From NCBI RefSeq assembly GCF_000745835.1, contig NZ_JQKB01000035.1, positions 1 through 58,828 of the forward strand: a stretch of 58,828 bases of DNA, given 5' to 3'. This DNA comes from Belnapia moabensis DSM 16746. GTDB lineage: Bacteria > Pseudomonadota > Alphaproteobacteria > Acetobacterales > Acetobacteraceae. Of this stretch, positions 49,271 to 58,273 are shown piece after piece. Made by a program: the position numbers and the translations under genes. Numbering within the stretch: the first letter of the stretch is position 1; each line of letters opens with the position of its first letter. The notes below the pieces were generated by a model that was given only the letters and a program-made list of their open reading frames with translations, ran no database searches and was not told the origin of the DNA.

Positions 49271-52141
49271 GTGGCGGACCCCGGCAAGCGCATGCGCCTC
49301 ACCCATCCCGATATCCGCCCCACCTCCGCCCCCATCCGCATCAGCTTCGACGGCCAGGCGCTGGAGGCGCTGCCGGGCGAGACCATCGCCGCCACCCTCT
49401 CCGCCGCCGGCATCCTCGCCTACCGCACCACGCCATCCGGCGCCCCGCGCGGCCTGCATTGCGGCATGGGCGCCTGCTTCGACTGCCTCGTCACGGTCGA
49501 TGGCCGCCCCGGCCAGCGCGCCTGCCTGACCAAGGTGCGGGACGGCATGGCGGTGACCGGCGCCCCGCCCGAAGCACCCGCCCCCCTCGCCACCGCCCCC
49601 GAGTCCATCCCCGAGCGCGACTGCGACGTGCTGGTGATCGGCGCCGGCCCCGCCGGCCTCTCCGCCGCCCGCGCCGCCGCCGAGGCCGGCGCCCGCACCC
49701 TGGTCCTCGACGAGCGCGCCGACGCCGGCGGCCAGTACCTCAAGCCGCTCGCCGCCTCCCACAGCCACGCCGCCCCCGACGCCCAGTTCCGCAAGGGCGA
49801 AACCCTCCGCGCCCTCGCCCAGGCCGCCGGCGCCGAGATCCTGACCGGCGCCACCGTCTGGGGCGGCTTCGCCCCCGACGAGATCGGCGCCCTGGTGGAC
49901 GGCGCCGCCGTCACCCTCCGCCCGCGGCGCCTCATCCTCGCCCCCGGCGCGCATGAGCGCCCCGTCCCCGTCCCCGGCTGGACCCTGCCGGGGGTGATGA
50001 CCACCGGCGGCATGCAGACCCTGGCCCGCGCCAACCGCGTCTCCCCCGGCCGGCGGATCGTCATCGCCGGCAACGGCCCGCTGAACCTGCAGCTCGCCTG
50101 CGAGCTGCTCGACGGCGGCGCCGAGGTGGTCGCGGTGGCGGAGGCCGCCCCCCGCCCTGGACTCGCCCAGTGGCGCGACGCCGCCCGCATCCTCCGCGCC
50201 TCGCCTGACCTCGCCTGGGACGGCCTCCGCTACCTCCGCCGCCTCCGCCGCGCCGGCATCCCCGTCCTTTGGGGCTCGTCGATCCTCGCCTGCGAGGGCG
50301 ATAGCCGCTTCACCGCCCTCCGCCTGATGACGCCCACGGGCGAGCGCCGCATCGAGGCCGATGCCTGCGCCCTCAATCTCGGCTTCCAGCCGGAGACCGG
50401 CCTCGCCCGGGCGCTGGGCGCCGAGCACCGCTTCACCGGCGAGCGGCTGGAGACGGTCACGGCCGAGGACGGCCGCACCTCCCTCGCATCGGTCTTCGCC
50501 ATCGGCGACGGCGCGGCCATCGGCGGCGCCCGCATCGCCCTAGCCCGCGGGCGCCTCGCCGGGCTGGCGGCGGCGGCCGATCTTGGCCTTGCCGTTCCCG
50601 ACGCCGCCCCCGCCCGCGCCGCCCTCCGCCGGGCATTGGCTTTTCAGTCCGGCCTCTGGCGCCTCTTCGCCGCCCCGCCCCTCGACCTCACGGCGGTGCC
50701 GGACGACACCATCCTCTGCCGCTGCGAGGAAGTGACTGCCGGCCGCCTCCGTGCCGAACAGGCCGCCGGCCTCCGCTCGCTGGCGGCCCTGAAGAAGGCA
50801 ACCCGCGCCGGCATGGGCCGCTGCCAGGGCCGCATGTGCTCCATCTCCGTCGCCCGCCTCTGCGGCGTCGCCGAGGAAGCCGGCTTCGCCGCCCCCCGCG
50901 CCCCGGTGAAGCCCGTCCCCGCCGCCGCCCTCATGCTGGAACTGGGGGAGGGCGGCGACTGGCCCATCGTCCCGCTCCCGCACTACAACCAATGGACCGC
51001 CCGCCCCGCCGCGCCCCTGGCCGAAACCTGCGACGTGCTGGTGATCGGCGGCGGCGTCCTCGGCCTCTCGACGGCGATGTACCTCGCCCGCGACGGCGCC
51101 GACGTGCTCCTCGTCGAGCGCGGCGAGGCCGGCATGGCCGCCAGCACCGCCAATGCTGGCAGCCTGCATGTCCAGCTCCTCACCTACGACTTCGGCGGCG
51201 ATCAGAAGACCGGCCCCTCGCTCGACCGCCTCCCCCTCGGCCCGCGAAGCATCGCCCTCTGGCGCGAGATCGCCGCCGAGGCGGGGGAGGGGCTTGGCAT
51301 CCGCACCGAGGGCGGCCTCATGCTCGCCGAGACGGAAGACCAGTTCCGCTGGCTCCGCGCCAAGGTCGCGGCCGAGAAGGCGAGGGGGATCGAGAGCCAC
51401 CTCCTCGGCGCCAACGAGCTGATGAGTCTCGCCCCCTATCTCGGCCCTCACTTCATCGGCGCCGGCTTCGCCCCCGCCGAGGGCCAGATCGACCCGCTGC
51501 GCGGCACCCTCGCGCTCCGCCGCCTCGCTGCCCGAGCCGGCGCCCGCCTGCACGAGGGGGTGGAGGTCCAAGCCATCGCCCGCGAGGACTCGGGCTTCAC
51601 CGTGACGACGCCCGGCGGCGCCATCCGCGCCGGGCGGGTGGTGAATTGCGCCGGCGCCCATGCCGGCCGCATCGCCGCCATGCTCGGCGTCACGCTGCCG
51701 GTGATCGGCTCCGTCCAGCAGGTCATCGCGACCGAGGGCGTGGCGCCGACCATGCGCCACCTCGTCGCCCATGCCGGCCGCCACCTCTCGCTGAAGCAGG
51801 GCGATGGCGGCCATGTGCTGGTCGGCGGCGGCTGGCCTGGTGTGCTCGATGCCCGCGGCGCCCCGCGCAACCTGCGCCGCTCCATCGAGGGCAATCTCTG
51901 GGTCGCCGGCCGCGTCCTGCCCGGCCTTGCCGGGATGCATGCCATCCGCGCCTGGACCGGCCTCGCGGTGGAGGTGGACCGCGCCCCGTTGCTCGGCGAG
52001 ACGCCTGGGGTGCCCGGCCTCTTCCACGCCGTCACCAGCAACGGCTACACCCTGGCCCCCATCGCCGGCCGGATGACGGCGGATGCGGTTCTGGGTCGTG
52101 GCACGGTCCCGCCGGAATTCACCTTGGCTCGATTCGAGTAG
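49271..52141 (+). CDS. Three-in-one FAD/[2Fe-2S] amino acid dehydrogenase, D-hydroxyproline dehydrogenase-like fusion
   Basis: This 956-residue protein joins what are usually three subunits. Residues 20-100: a [2Fe-2S] domain with Cys64, 69, 72 and 85 (HCGMGACFDC...C). Residues 115-450: a pyridine-nucleotide-type FAD domain (VLVIGAGPAGLSAA, then IVIAGNGPLNLQL). Residues 480-530: a BFD-like [2Fe-2S] site (CRCEE, then GRCQGRMC). Residues 585-956: a DAO-type FAD domain (VLVIGGGVLGLSTAMYL). These match gamma, alpha and beta subunits of heteromeric D-hydroxyproline dehydrogenase and related octopine/nopaline oxidases. The GTG at 49271 is taken as start; the ATG at 49292 is equally possible. A terminator-like hairpin follows. 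Confidence 0.87.
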   Translation: MADPGKRMRLTHPDIRPTSAPIRISFDGQALEALPGETIAATLSAAGILAYRTTPSGAPRGLHCGMGACFDCLVTVDGRPGQRACLTKVRDGMAVTGAPPEAPAPLATAPESIPERDCDVLVIGAGPAGLSAARAAAEAGARTLVLDERADAGGQYLKPLAASHSHAAPDAQFRKGETLRALAQAAGAEILTGATVWGGFAPDEIGALVDGAAVTLRPRRLILAPGAHERPVPVPGWTLPGVMTTGGMQTLARANRVSPGRRIVIAGNGPLNLQLACELLDGGAEVVAVAEAAPRPGLAQWRDAARILRASPDLAWDGLRYLRRLRRAGIPVLWGSSILACEGDSRFTALRLMTPTGERRIEADACALNLGFQPETGLARALGAEHRFTGERLETVTAEDGRTSLASVFAIGDGAAIGGARIALARGRLAGLAAAADLGLAVPDAAPARAALRRALAFQSGLWRLFAAPPLDLTAVPDDTILCRCEEVTAGRLRAEQAAGLRSLAALKKATRAGMGRCQGRMCSISVARLCGVAEEAGFAAPRAPVKPVPAAALMLELGEGGDWPIVPLPHYNQWTARPAAPLAETCDVLVIGGGVLGLSTAMYLARDGADVLLVERGEAGMAASTANAGSLHVQLLTYDFGGDQKTGPSLDRLPLGPRSIALWREIAAEAGEGLGIRTEGGLMLAETEDQFRWLRAKVAAEKARGIESHLLGANELMSLAPYLGPHFIGAGFAPAEGQIDPLRGTLALRRLAARAGARLHEGVEVQAIAREDSGFTVTTPGGAIRAGRVVNCAGAHAGRIAAMLGVTLPVIGSVQQVIATEGVAPTMRHLVAHAGRHLSLKQGDGGHVLVGGGWPGVLDARGAPRNLRRSIEGNLWVAGRVLPGLAGMHAIRAWTGLAVEVDRAPLLGETPGVPGLFHAVTSNGYTLAPIAGRMTADAVLGRGTVPPEFTLARFE

Positions 52142-52173
52142 CCGGCGGACTCGGAGAAATAGGTGAGGGGCTT

Positions 52174-52207
52174 GGGGAGAATACCTTCTCCCCAATCTCC
52201 TCTTTTT
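52174..52207 (+). terminator. Rho-independent terminator-like hairpin
   Basis: GGGGAGAA (52174-52181), loop TACC, TTCTCCCC (52186-52193): a perfect 8-bp stem, followed after a short spacer by six T residues (52202-52207). It lies 33 bases after the fused dehydrogenase stop and just before the 6-phosphogluconate dehydrogenase ribosome-binding site. This is the best terminator in the window. Confidence 0.6.
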
Positions 52208-52224
52208 TGAGGGAGTTTGGACGG

Positions 52225-53202
52225 ATGCAACTCGGCATGGTCGGCCTCGGCCGCATGGGCGGCAACATCGTGCGGCGGCTGCTCCGCGCCGGCCATGACT
52301 GCGTGGCCTATGACCGCGACCCCGCCCCCGGCGCCGCGCTCGCCAAGGAAGGCGCCCGCGCCGTCGACAGCCTCGAGGCCATGGTCGCCGCCATGCAGGC
52401 CCCCCGCGCCATCTGGATCATGCTCCCCAACGGCGCCCCGACGGAGGCCGCCATCGATGCGCTGGCCGCCCTGCTCTCCCCCGGTGACGTGCTGATCGAC
52501 GGCGGCAATTCCATGTGGAAGGACAGCGTCCGCCGCGGCACCGCGCTGCGGGCCAAGGGCCTCCACTTCCTCGACATCGGCACCTCCGGCGGCGTCTGGG
52601 GCCTGGAGCGCGGCTATTCGATGATGATCGGCGGCGAGGACGAGGTCGTTCGCCGCCTCGACCCCATCCTCGCCGCCCTCGCCCCCGGCAAATCCGCTGC
52701 CGCCCCGACGCCAGGCTACAGCGGCGACCCGCGCCCGGAGCAGGGCTATGTCCATGCCGGCCCCAACGGCGCCGGACACTTCACCAAGATGATCCACAAC
52801 GGCATCGAATATGGCATGATGCAGGCCTTCGCCGAGGGCCTCGACATCCTGAAGCATGCCGACAGCGACGCCCTCCCCGAGGACCAGCGCTTCACCCTCA
52901 ACCTCGCCGAGATCACCGAGGCCTGGCGCCGCGGCAGCGTCGTCGCCTCCTGGCTGCTCGACCTGACCGCCCAGGCGCTCGCCAGCGACCCGCAGCTGGA
53001 GAGCTTCTCCGGTCATGTCTCCGACAGCGGCGAGGGCCGCTGGACCGTGCAGGCCGCGGTGGAGACGGCCGTCGCCGCCCCCGTCCTCTCCGCGGCGCTC
53101 TACGCCCGGTTCACCAGCCGCGACGAGGGCCGCTTCAGCGGCAAGGTCCTCTCCGCCCAGCGCAAGGGCTTCGGCGGTCACCTCGAGACCCCGAAGAAAT
53201 GA
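52225..53202 (+). CDS. gnd: 6-phosphogluconate dehydrogenase, decarboxylating (short form)
   Basis: This 325-residue enzyme oxidises 6-phosphogluconate to ribulose-5-phosphate and CO2. Motifs: cofactor site GLGRMGGNIV, the substrate loop IDGGNSMWKDS, GTSGGVWGLERG, and catalytic Lys in HFTKMIHNGIEYGMMQ. At about 325 residues it is the short, usually NAD-preferring bacterial form rather than the 470-residue type. The ATG at 52225 follows GGGAG. It overlaps the gluconokinase start by four bases. Confidence 0.93.
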   Translation: MQLGMVGLGRMGGNIVRRLLRAGHDCVAYDRDPAPGAALAKEGARAVDSLEAMVAAMQAPRAIWIMLPNGAPTEAAIDALAALLSPGDVLIDGGNSMWKDSVRRGTALRAKGLHFLDIGTSGGVWGLERGYSMMIGGEDEVVRRLDPILAALAPGKSAAAPTPGYSGDPRPEQGYVHAGPNGAGHFTKMIHNGIEYGMMQAFAEGLDILKHADSDALPEDQRFTLNLAEITEAWRRGSVVASWLLDLTAQALASDPQLESFSGHVSDSGEGRWTVQAAVETAVAAPVLSAALYARFTSRDEGRFSGKVLSAQRKGFGGHLETPKK

Positions 53203-53696
53203 GCCACTTGGTCCTGGTGATGGGCGTCTCCGGCGCCGGCAAGAGCACGGTCGGCAGCCTCCTCGCGGAACGCCTCGGCGTTCCCTTCGCCGATGCCGAC
53301 AACTTCCACCCGCCCGCCAACATCGCCAAGATGAGCCGCGGCGAGCCGCTGACGGATGAAGACCGCTGGCCCTGGCTCGACGCCATCGGCGCCTGGCTCG
53401 ACGCGCACGCGCCGGGCGGCGGTGTCGCCACCTGCTCGGCGCTGAAACGGGCCTATCGCGACCGCCTGCTCGCCGGCCGCCCGGCGGTGCGCCTGCTCCA
53501 TCTGAGCGGCGACCCGGCGCTGATCGGCGCACGCCAAGCGGCGCGGCCCGACCACTTCATGCCGCCGAGCCTCATGGCCAGCCAGTTCGCCACGCTGGAG
53601 CCGCCGGCGCCGGACGACCGCACCATCGTCCTCTCGGTCGAGCCGCCGCCCGAGGACATCGTAAAGGCCGCACTGGCAGCCCTGGCCAATCCGTGA
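53199..53696 (+). CDS. gntK: Gluconokinase
   Basis: This 165-residue P-loop kinase phosphorylates gluconate to 6-phosphogluconate, the substrate of the enzyme coded just upstream. Motifs: GVSGAGKSTVGSLLAERLG, the substrate loop FADADNFHPPANIAKM, RGEPLTDEDRWPWL, and ALKRAYRDRL. The ATG overlaps the upstream stop by four bases and its own end overlaps the glycosyltransferase start. The pair forms a gluconate shunt into the pentose phosphate pathway. Confidence 0.94.
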   Translation: MSHLVLVMGVSGAGKSTVGSLLAERLGVPFADADNFHPPANIAKMSRGEPLTDEDRWPWLDAIGAWLDAHAPGGGVATCSALKRAYRDRLLAGRPAVRLLHLSGDPALIGARQAARPDHFMPPSLMASQFATLEPPAPDDRTIVLSVEPPPEDIVKAALAALANP

Positions 53697-54733
53697 AGCT
53701 CCGCTTTATCCTTTGCCACCCCGCGCCGGAACTCTATGGCGAGCGGCGCGAGGGCCTGCTGGCGGCGGAGCTGCGCGCCCTCGGCCATGACGCCGCCGTG
53801 CTCCGCGCCGAGGCCGCCCCGGCGCCGCGCGTCACGCAGGCCGAGGGCGGCGCGCCCTTCCTCCACTTTCCTTCCGACGCGCCTGGGCTGCAGGCCCACC
53901 GCCAGGGCTCTGCCGCCATGGTGGAATGGCTGCGCGCCGACGCGCCGGATGTCGTGCTGTTCAAGGGCATGGACTACGACATCGTCGCGCATTGCCTGGA
54001 AGCCCTCGACCGCACGCGCTGCCGCATCGGCTTCGTCATCGGCGGCACCAGCATCCACCGCAACCTGGCCGCGGCCGATTTCGTCCTGGCCGAGAGCGAG
54101 TGGCAGGTCGAGGCCGTCACCCGCCATCTCGGCCGCGCCCTGCCGGCGGCGCGGCTGCCGAAGCACATCGACTGGCCAGCCGTCGATTCCGCCCATGCCG
54201 CCACCCGCGCGGAGGAGGCCAAGCTCTACGACCTCTGCAATGTCGGCGGTTTCGAGCCGCGCAAGAACCAGGCGGCGCTGGCGCCCCTCTTCCCCGACTG
54301 CCGCATCGCCCTCGTCGGCGACGGCGGGACGCGCGCCGCCGTCGCCGCCCTGGCCGAGCCCCACCCCGCGGTCCATCTCACCGGCCATCTGTCCCAGCCG
54401 GAGGCCTTCCGCGTCGTGGCGCAATCCTGGCTCATGGCGCATGCCTCTACTTGGGAGGGGGTGCCGCGCGTGATCGTCGAATCGCTCGCCTGCGGCACGC
54501 CCGTCGTCGCGCATGACTTCGCCATCCAGGCCCGCTTCGACACGCCCGCCGTGCGCCTCGTCCCAGCCGAGGAATTCCTCCCAACCATCCGCGCCCTGCT
54601 CGCCGACCGCCCCGCCCTGCTGGCCCTCGGCGAGGAGGCCCGCCGCTACGCGCTGGAGCGCCACGGCCCCGGCCTGCTCGCCCCCGCCGCCGCGACGCTG
54701 CTGGCCCTGGCGCAGGGCACCCCGCGGGGCTAG
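53693..54733 (+). CDS. GT-B glycosyltransferase (GT4-like)
   Basis: This 346-residue protein has a weakly conserved acceptor half and a clearer donor half: VGGFEPRKNQAALAPLF, then GHLSQPEAFRVVAQSWLMAH, and EGVPRVIVESLACGTPVVAHD, the E-x7-E-type region of family GT4. It has no signal peptide or membrane helix. It overlaps the gluconokinase gene by four bases but has no obvious metabolic link to it. Acceptor and sugar are unknown. Confidence 0.78.
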   Translation: MKLRFILCHPAPELYGERREGLLAAELRALGHDAAVLRAEAAPAPRVTQAEGGAPFLHFPSDAPGLQAHRQGSAAMVEWLRADAPDVVLFKGMDYDIVAHCLEALDRTRCRIGFVIGGTSIHRNLAAADFVLAESEWQVEAVTRHLGRALPAARLPKHIDWPAVDSAHAATRAEEAKLYDLCNVGGFEPRKNQAALAPLFPDCRIALVGDGGTRAAVAALAEPHPAVHLTGHLSQPEAFRVVAQSWLMAHASTWEGVPRVIVESLACGTPVVAHDFAIQARFDTPAVRLVPAEEFLPTIRALLADRPALLALGEEARRYALERHGPGLLAPAAATLLALAQGTPRG

Positions 54734-54768
54734 AGCGGTCCCATCATCCTATGGAAGGGACGCCGCCC

Positions 54769-55476
54769 ATGGCCCTCGACGCCGCCACCCGCGCCAAGCT
54801 GGAGAAGATCACCACCGCCACCATCACCACGGTGCTGCTGAAGCGGGGCCTCCGCAACATCTGGCTCCGCGGCACGCCACCCTTCACCCCGGCCGCCAAG
54901 GGCAAGCGCCTCGTCGGCCCTGCCTTCACCCTCCGCTTCGTCCCCGCCCGCGAGGACCTGGCGACGCCCGAGAGCTGGTCCTCGCCGAAATCGACGCGCG
55001 CCGCCATCGAGGCCATGCCGGAAGGCGTCATCGTCGTCGCCGACGCCATGGGCGTCACCGATGCCGGCATCTTCGGCGACATCCTCTGCGCCCGGCTGGT
55101 GAAGCGCGGCGTCACCGCCCTGGTGACGGATGGCGCCGTGCGCGACGTCGCCGGCGTCATCGGCACCGGCCTGCCGGTCTACTGCTCCGGCGGCGCCGCC
55201 CCGCCTTCCGTCGCCGGCCTCACCTTCGTCGATTGGGAGGAGCCGATCGGCTGCGGCGGCGTCGCCGTCTTCCCTGGCGACGTGATCGTCGCCGACGACG
55301 ACGGCGCCGTCTGCATCCCCGCCGCCTTCGTCGACGAGGTCGCCAATACCGGCGAGGAGCAGGAGCGGCTCGAGGCCTGGATCGTCGGCAAGGTCGAAGC
55401 CGGCGAGACGCTCCCCGGCCTCTACCCGCCGAACGCCGAGAACAAGGCCCGCTACGAGTCCGAGAAGGGCAAGTGA
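54769..55476 (+). CDS. RraA-family protein (HMG/CHA aldolase-like)
   Basis: This protein of about 235 residues has the family signature ALVTDGAVRDVAG with the metal-site Asp of RD, preceded by GDILCARLVKRGV. Family members are 4-hydroxy-4-methyl-2-oxoglutarate or oxaloacetate lyases, or RNase E inhibitors. At 235 residues it is longer than RraA itself and more like the catabolic group. The ATG at 54769 has GGAAGGGA seven bases ahead; an in-frame ATG at 54751 is less likely. It overlaps the thioesterase start by four bases. Confidence 0.85.
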   Translation: MALDAATRAKLEKITTATITTVLLKRGLRNIWLRGTPPFTPAAKGKRLVGPAFTLRFVPAREDLATPESWSSPKSTRAAIEAMPEGVIVVADAMGVTDAGIFGDILCARLVKRGVTALVTDGAVRDVAGVIGTGLPVYCSGGAAPPSVAGLTFVDWEEPIGCGGVAVFPGDVIVADDDGAVCIPAAFVDEVANTGEEQERLEAWIVGKVEAGETLPGLYPPNAENKARYESEKGK

Positions 55477-55916
55477 AGCCCACCCCGCCCGGTCCCGAGC
55501 ATTTCCCCTTCTGGACGGAGGAGAAGCTGCGGATCGCCGATACCGACCTCAACGGCCATATCAACAACGGCGCCTATGGCGCCTTCTTCGAGGCCGGGCG
55601 GGGGGAGCTGCTGACCGAGATCGCCGGGCCACCGCAGACACGTATGGTGGCCATGGCGCTGGCCCGCGTCGAGATCGACTACCTGCGCGAGCTGCACTAC
55701 CCCGGCCGGGTGCGGATCGGCACCTGCGTGGCCCGCATCGGCGGCAGCAGCTTCTCGCTGCAGCAGGCCCTCTTCGCCGGCGAGGCCTGCCACGCCGCCG
55801 CGCTCTCGGTCATGGTGGTGCTCGACCGCGAGACGCGCCGCGCGACGGCCATCCCGCCCGCGCTGCGCGTCGCATTGGAACGGCTCACGGGAGGCCACGC
55901 GCGCCCGGAGGCGTGA
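55473..55916 (+). CDS. Acyl-CoA thioesterase, 4HBT hot-dog family
   Basis: This 147-residue hot-dog protein should hydrolyse an acyl-CoA. The catalytic Asp region reads DTDLNGHINNGAYGAFFEAGR, where the Asp and the GHINN turn match 4-hydroxybenzoyl-CoA-type thioesterases. The GTG at 55473 overlaps the RraA-family stop by four bases, so the two are coupled. Substrate unknown; pairing with an RraA-like lyase suggests a short acid-CoA. Confidence 0.85.
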   Translation: MKPTPPGPEHFPFWTEEKLRIADTDLNGHINNGAYGAFFEAGRGELLTEIAGPPQTRMVAMALARVEIDYLRELHYPGRVRIGTCVARIGGSSFSLQQALFAGEACHAAALSVMVVLDRETRRATAIPPALRVALERLTGGHARPEA

Positions 55917-56053
55917 ATCCGTCCCACGGCAACCCCTCGTATCGCGGGCGTCAATCCGCCCCATAATGAGCCGGCGAATCACGGAAGGGCACGAGCGCCC
56001 GAACCTTGATCCGCCCGCCAACAAGGAAATGTCCGGGAGGAACCGCAACCGCC

Positions 56054-57007
56054 ATGAAGCGCCGTACCCTGCTCGCCGCCGCCAGCCTCCTCGCCACCCC
56101 CAGCCTGGCGGCCGAGCCCTGGCCCGCACGTCCGGTGCGCATCGTCGTGCCCTTCCCGCCGGGCGGCACGGTCGACATCCTCGGCCGCCTCACCGCGAGC
56201 TGGCTGCAGGAGGCGACGGGCCAAAGCTTCGTCGTCGAGAACCGCTCGGGCGCCGGCGGCAATATCGGCGCCCAGGCGGTCTCCCGCGCCACGCCGGATG
56301 GCTACACCCTGCTGATGGGCTCGCCCGGCACCCAGGCCATCAACGCCCATCTCTATCCGAACCCCGGCTATGACGGCATCGCCGACTTCGCCCCCATCTC
56401 GCTCGTCGCCGAACTGCCGAACCTCCTCGCCGCCCATCCGTCCCTCGGCCTGAAGACGATCCCCGACCTCATCGCCCGCGCCAAGGCGGAGCGCCTGGCC
56501 TATGGCGAGACGAGCATCGGCGGCAGCACGCATCTCTCGGCCGAGCTCTTCCGCCTCCAGGCCGGGATCGAGGGCGAGCACATCACCTATCGCGGCAGCG
56601 CGCCGATGCTGGGCGACCTGCTGCCCGGCCGCATCGCCTGGGGCGTCGACAACCTGCCCTCCATCCTGCCGCATGTCCGCAGCGGCGCGCTGACGGCGCT
56701 CGGCGTCACCAGCAAGGCCCGCTGGTCAGGCGCCCCCGACATCCCCGCCATCGCCGAAAGCCTGCCCGGCTACGAGGTCACCGCCTGGTTCGGCCTGCTC
56801 GCCCCGCGCGGCACGCCGCCCGAAGTGATCTCGGCAGCCAACGCGGCCCTGCAGCGCATGCTCGCCACCCCGACGGCAGCGCAGCGCCTGGCGGAAATGG
56901 GCGCCACCCCCATCCCCGGCACGCCGGAAGCCTACGGCGCCCACATCGCCGCCGAACACGCCAAATGGGGCGAGGTGATCCGCCGCGCCGGCATCCGCCT
57001 CCCGTGA
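56054..57007 (+). CDS. Bug-family periplasmic binding protein 4
   Basis: This 317-residue protein has the signal MKRRTLLAAASLLATPSLA, the Bug motif VVPFPPGGTVDILGRLTAS, and RATPDGYTLLMGSPGTQAIN. It is more typical of the family than the three tandem receptors at 18.8-21.8 kb and has a different loop where they carry MHLS. GGGAGGAA precedes the ATG. It stands alone after a 137-base gap, with no TctAB genes. The ligand is likely a small carboxylate. Confidence 0.9.
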   Translation: MKRRTLLAAASLLATPSLAAEPWPARPVRIVVPFPPGGTVDILGRLTASWLQEATGQSFVVENRSGAGGNIGAQAVSRATPDGYTLLMGSPGTQAINAHLYPNPGYDGIADFAPISLVAELPNLLAAHPSLGLKTIPDLIARAKAERLAYGETSIGGSTHLSAELFRLQAGIEGEHITYRGSAPMLGDLLPGRIAWGVDNLPSILPHVRSGALTALGVTSKARWSGAPDIPAIAESLPGYEVTAWFGLLAPRGTPPEVISAANAALQRMLATPTAAQRLAEMGATPIPGTPEAYGAHIAAEHAKWGEVIRRAGIRLP

Positions 57008-57173
57008 GGTCCCCACAAGATCGCGGGATGTCTCACGCTTTCATACACAAACCCGAGATGTCTTAAATAAACGACAAAACTCGCATATCAGTGATTGGTG
57101 CAGATGTGTCTCAACCGGTAGATGATATTCCCAAGGCAGCCTGAACCGCCGAAGCCCCCCGCCGGAGATCCAC

Positions 57174-57893
57174 ATGTCCGCCCTTCGCCAGATCCTCATC
57201 GTCGAGGACGACGCCGCGCTGCGCGCCACCCTTGCCGAGCAGCTCCTGCTCGCCGGCGAGTTCAGCGCCGACGAGGCCGAGAGCGCCGCCGAGGCCGAGG
57301 CCAAGCTGGCCCGCGCCGATGCCCGCTACGACGCCATCCTGCTCGATGTCGGCCTGCCCGACGCCGATGGCCGCGACTTCTGCGCCAGCCTCCGCCGGGC
57401 CGGCCGGAACATGCCCGTCATCATGCTGACCGGCGCCGATGCCGAGTCCGACGTGATCCGCGGCCTCGATTCCGGCGCCAACGACTACCTGGCGAAGCCC
57501 TTCCGCCTGCCGGAGCTGCTGGCCCGCGTCCGCGCCCAGCTCCGCGTCTACGACAACACCGAGGAAGCCACCTTCCTCATCGGGCCCTATGTCTTCCGCC
57601 CGAGCGTCCGCCTGCTGACGGACACGGCGCGCAACCGCAAGATCCGCCTGACCGACAAGGAATGCGCGATCCTGAAATTCCTCTACCGCGCCGGCGGCAA
57701 GGCCGTGCCCCGCCCGGTCCTGCTGAACGAGGTCTGGAACTACAGCAGCTCCGTCTCCACCCACACGCTCGAGACGCATGTCTACCGCCTGCGCCAGAAG
57801 ATCGAGACGGACCCGGCCCAGCCGCGCCTCGTCATCACCGAGCATGGCGGCTACAGGCTCGACGCCGCCAGCCTGGCCCCCGCCGAGCGCTGA
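57174..57893 (+). CDS. OmpR/PhoB-family response regulator
   Basis: This 239-residue regulator has a receiver domain with VEDDAALRATL, phosphorylation site Asp58 in LLDVGLPD, MLTGAD and the Lys in LAKPFRLPE. A winged-helix domain follows (KIRLTDKECAILKFLYR, HTLETHVYRLRQKIE). No histidine kinase is nearby, so its partner is remote. The 166 bases upstream are AT-rich and hold a direct repeat GATGTCT (57027 and 57057). The 3' end overlaps the convergent receiver gene by 43 bases. Confidence 0.93.
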   Translation: MSALRQILIVEDDAALRATLAEQLLLAGEFSADEAESAAEAEAKLARADARYDAILLDVGLPDADGRDFCASLRRAGRNMPVIMLTGADAESDVIRGLDSGANDYLAKPFRLPELLARVRAQLRVYDNTEEATFLIGPYVFRPSVRLLTDTARNRKIRLTDKECAILKFLYRAGGKAVPRPVLLNEVWNYSSSVSTHTLETHVYRLRQKIETDPAQPRLVITEHGGYRLDAASLAPAER

Positions 57894-58273
57894 CGCCGCG
57901 GCGCAGGCCGTCCCGCGCCGCCCTCCAGCGCGAGCACGGCCTGCGTCAGCGCCACCGGGTCGAAAGGCTTGTGGAACACCCGCTCCCAGTCGGCGAAGGC
58001 ATGGCCGACGAACAGCTCCGGGCTGCCGGTCTCGTAGATCACCAGCAGCCCTGGCCGCAGCAGCCGCGCCGCCTTCGCCAGGGCGAGCCCATCCTCGCCC
58101 GGCCCGAGATCGAGATCGGTGACGAGCACATCGATGCATTGTGCCTCATCCTCGACGATCGTCATCGCGTCCTCGGCATTCTCCGCCTCGAGAACATCGA
58201 GCCCGGCCGCCTCGAAGAAGTCGGCAAGGGTGACGCGAACCATGGCGTCATCCTCCACCAGCAGCACCGTCAT
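57851..58273 (-). CDS. Stand-alone receiver (CheY-like) response regulator
   Basis: This 140-residue protein is a single receiver domain with LLVEDDAMVRVTL, phosphorylation site Asp53 in VTDLDLGPGEDG and Lys in FHKPFDPVAL. There is no output domain, only a short basic C-terminal tail. It probably works in a phosphorelay or modulates a kinase. It is convergent with the OmpR-type gene and their 3' ends overlap by 43 bases, so antisense effects between the transcripts are possible. Confidence 0.88.
   Translation of the reverse strand: MTVLLVEDDAMVRVTLADFFEAAGLDVLEAENAEDAMTIVEDEAQCIDVLVTDLDLGPGEDGLALAKAARLLRPGLLVIYETGSPELFVGHAFADWERVFHKPFDPVALTQAVLALEGGAGRPAPRRQRSAGARLAASSL

Noticed and set aside
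50540-52195. A 551-residue open frame antisense to the fused dehydrogenase
   Set aside because: The sense strand carries four intact cofactor motifs; the antisense has none.
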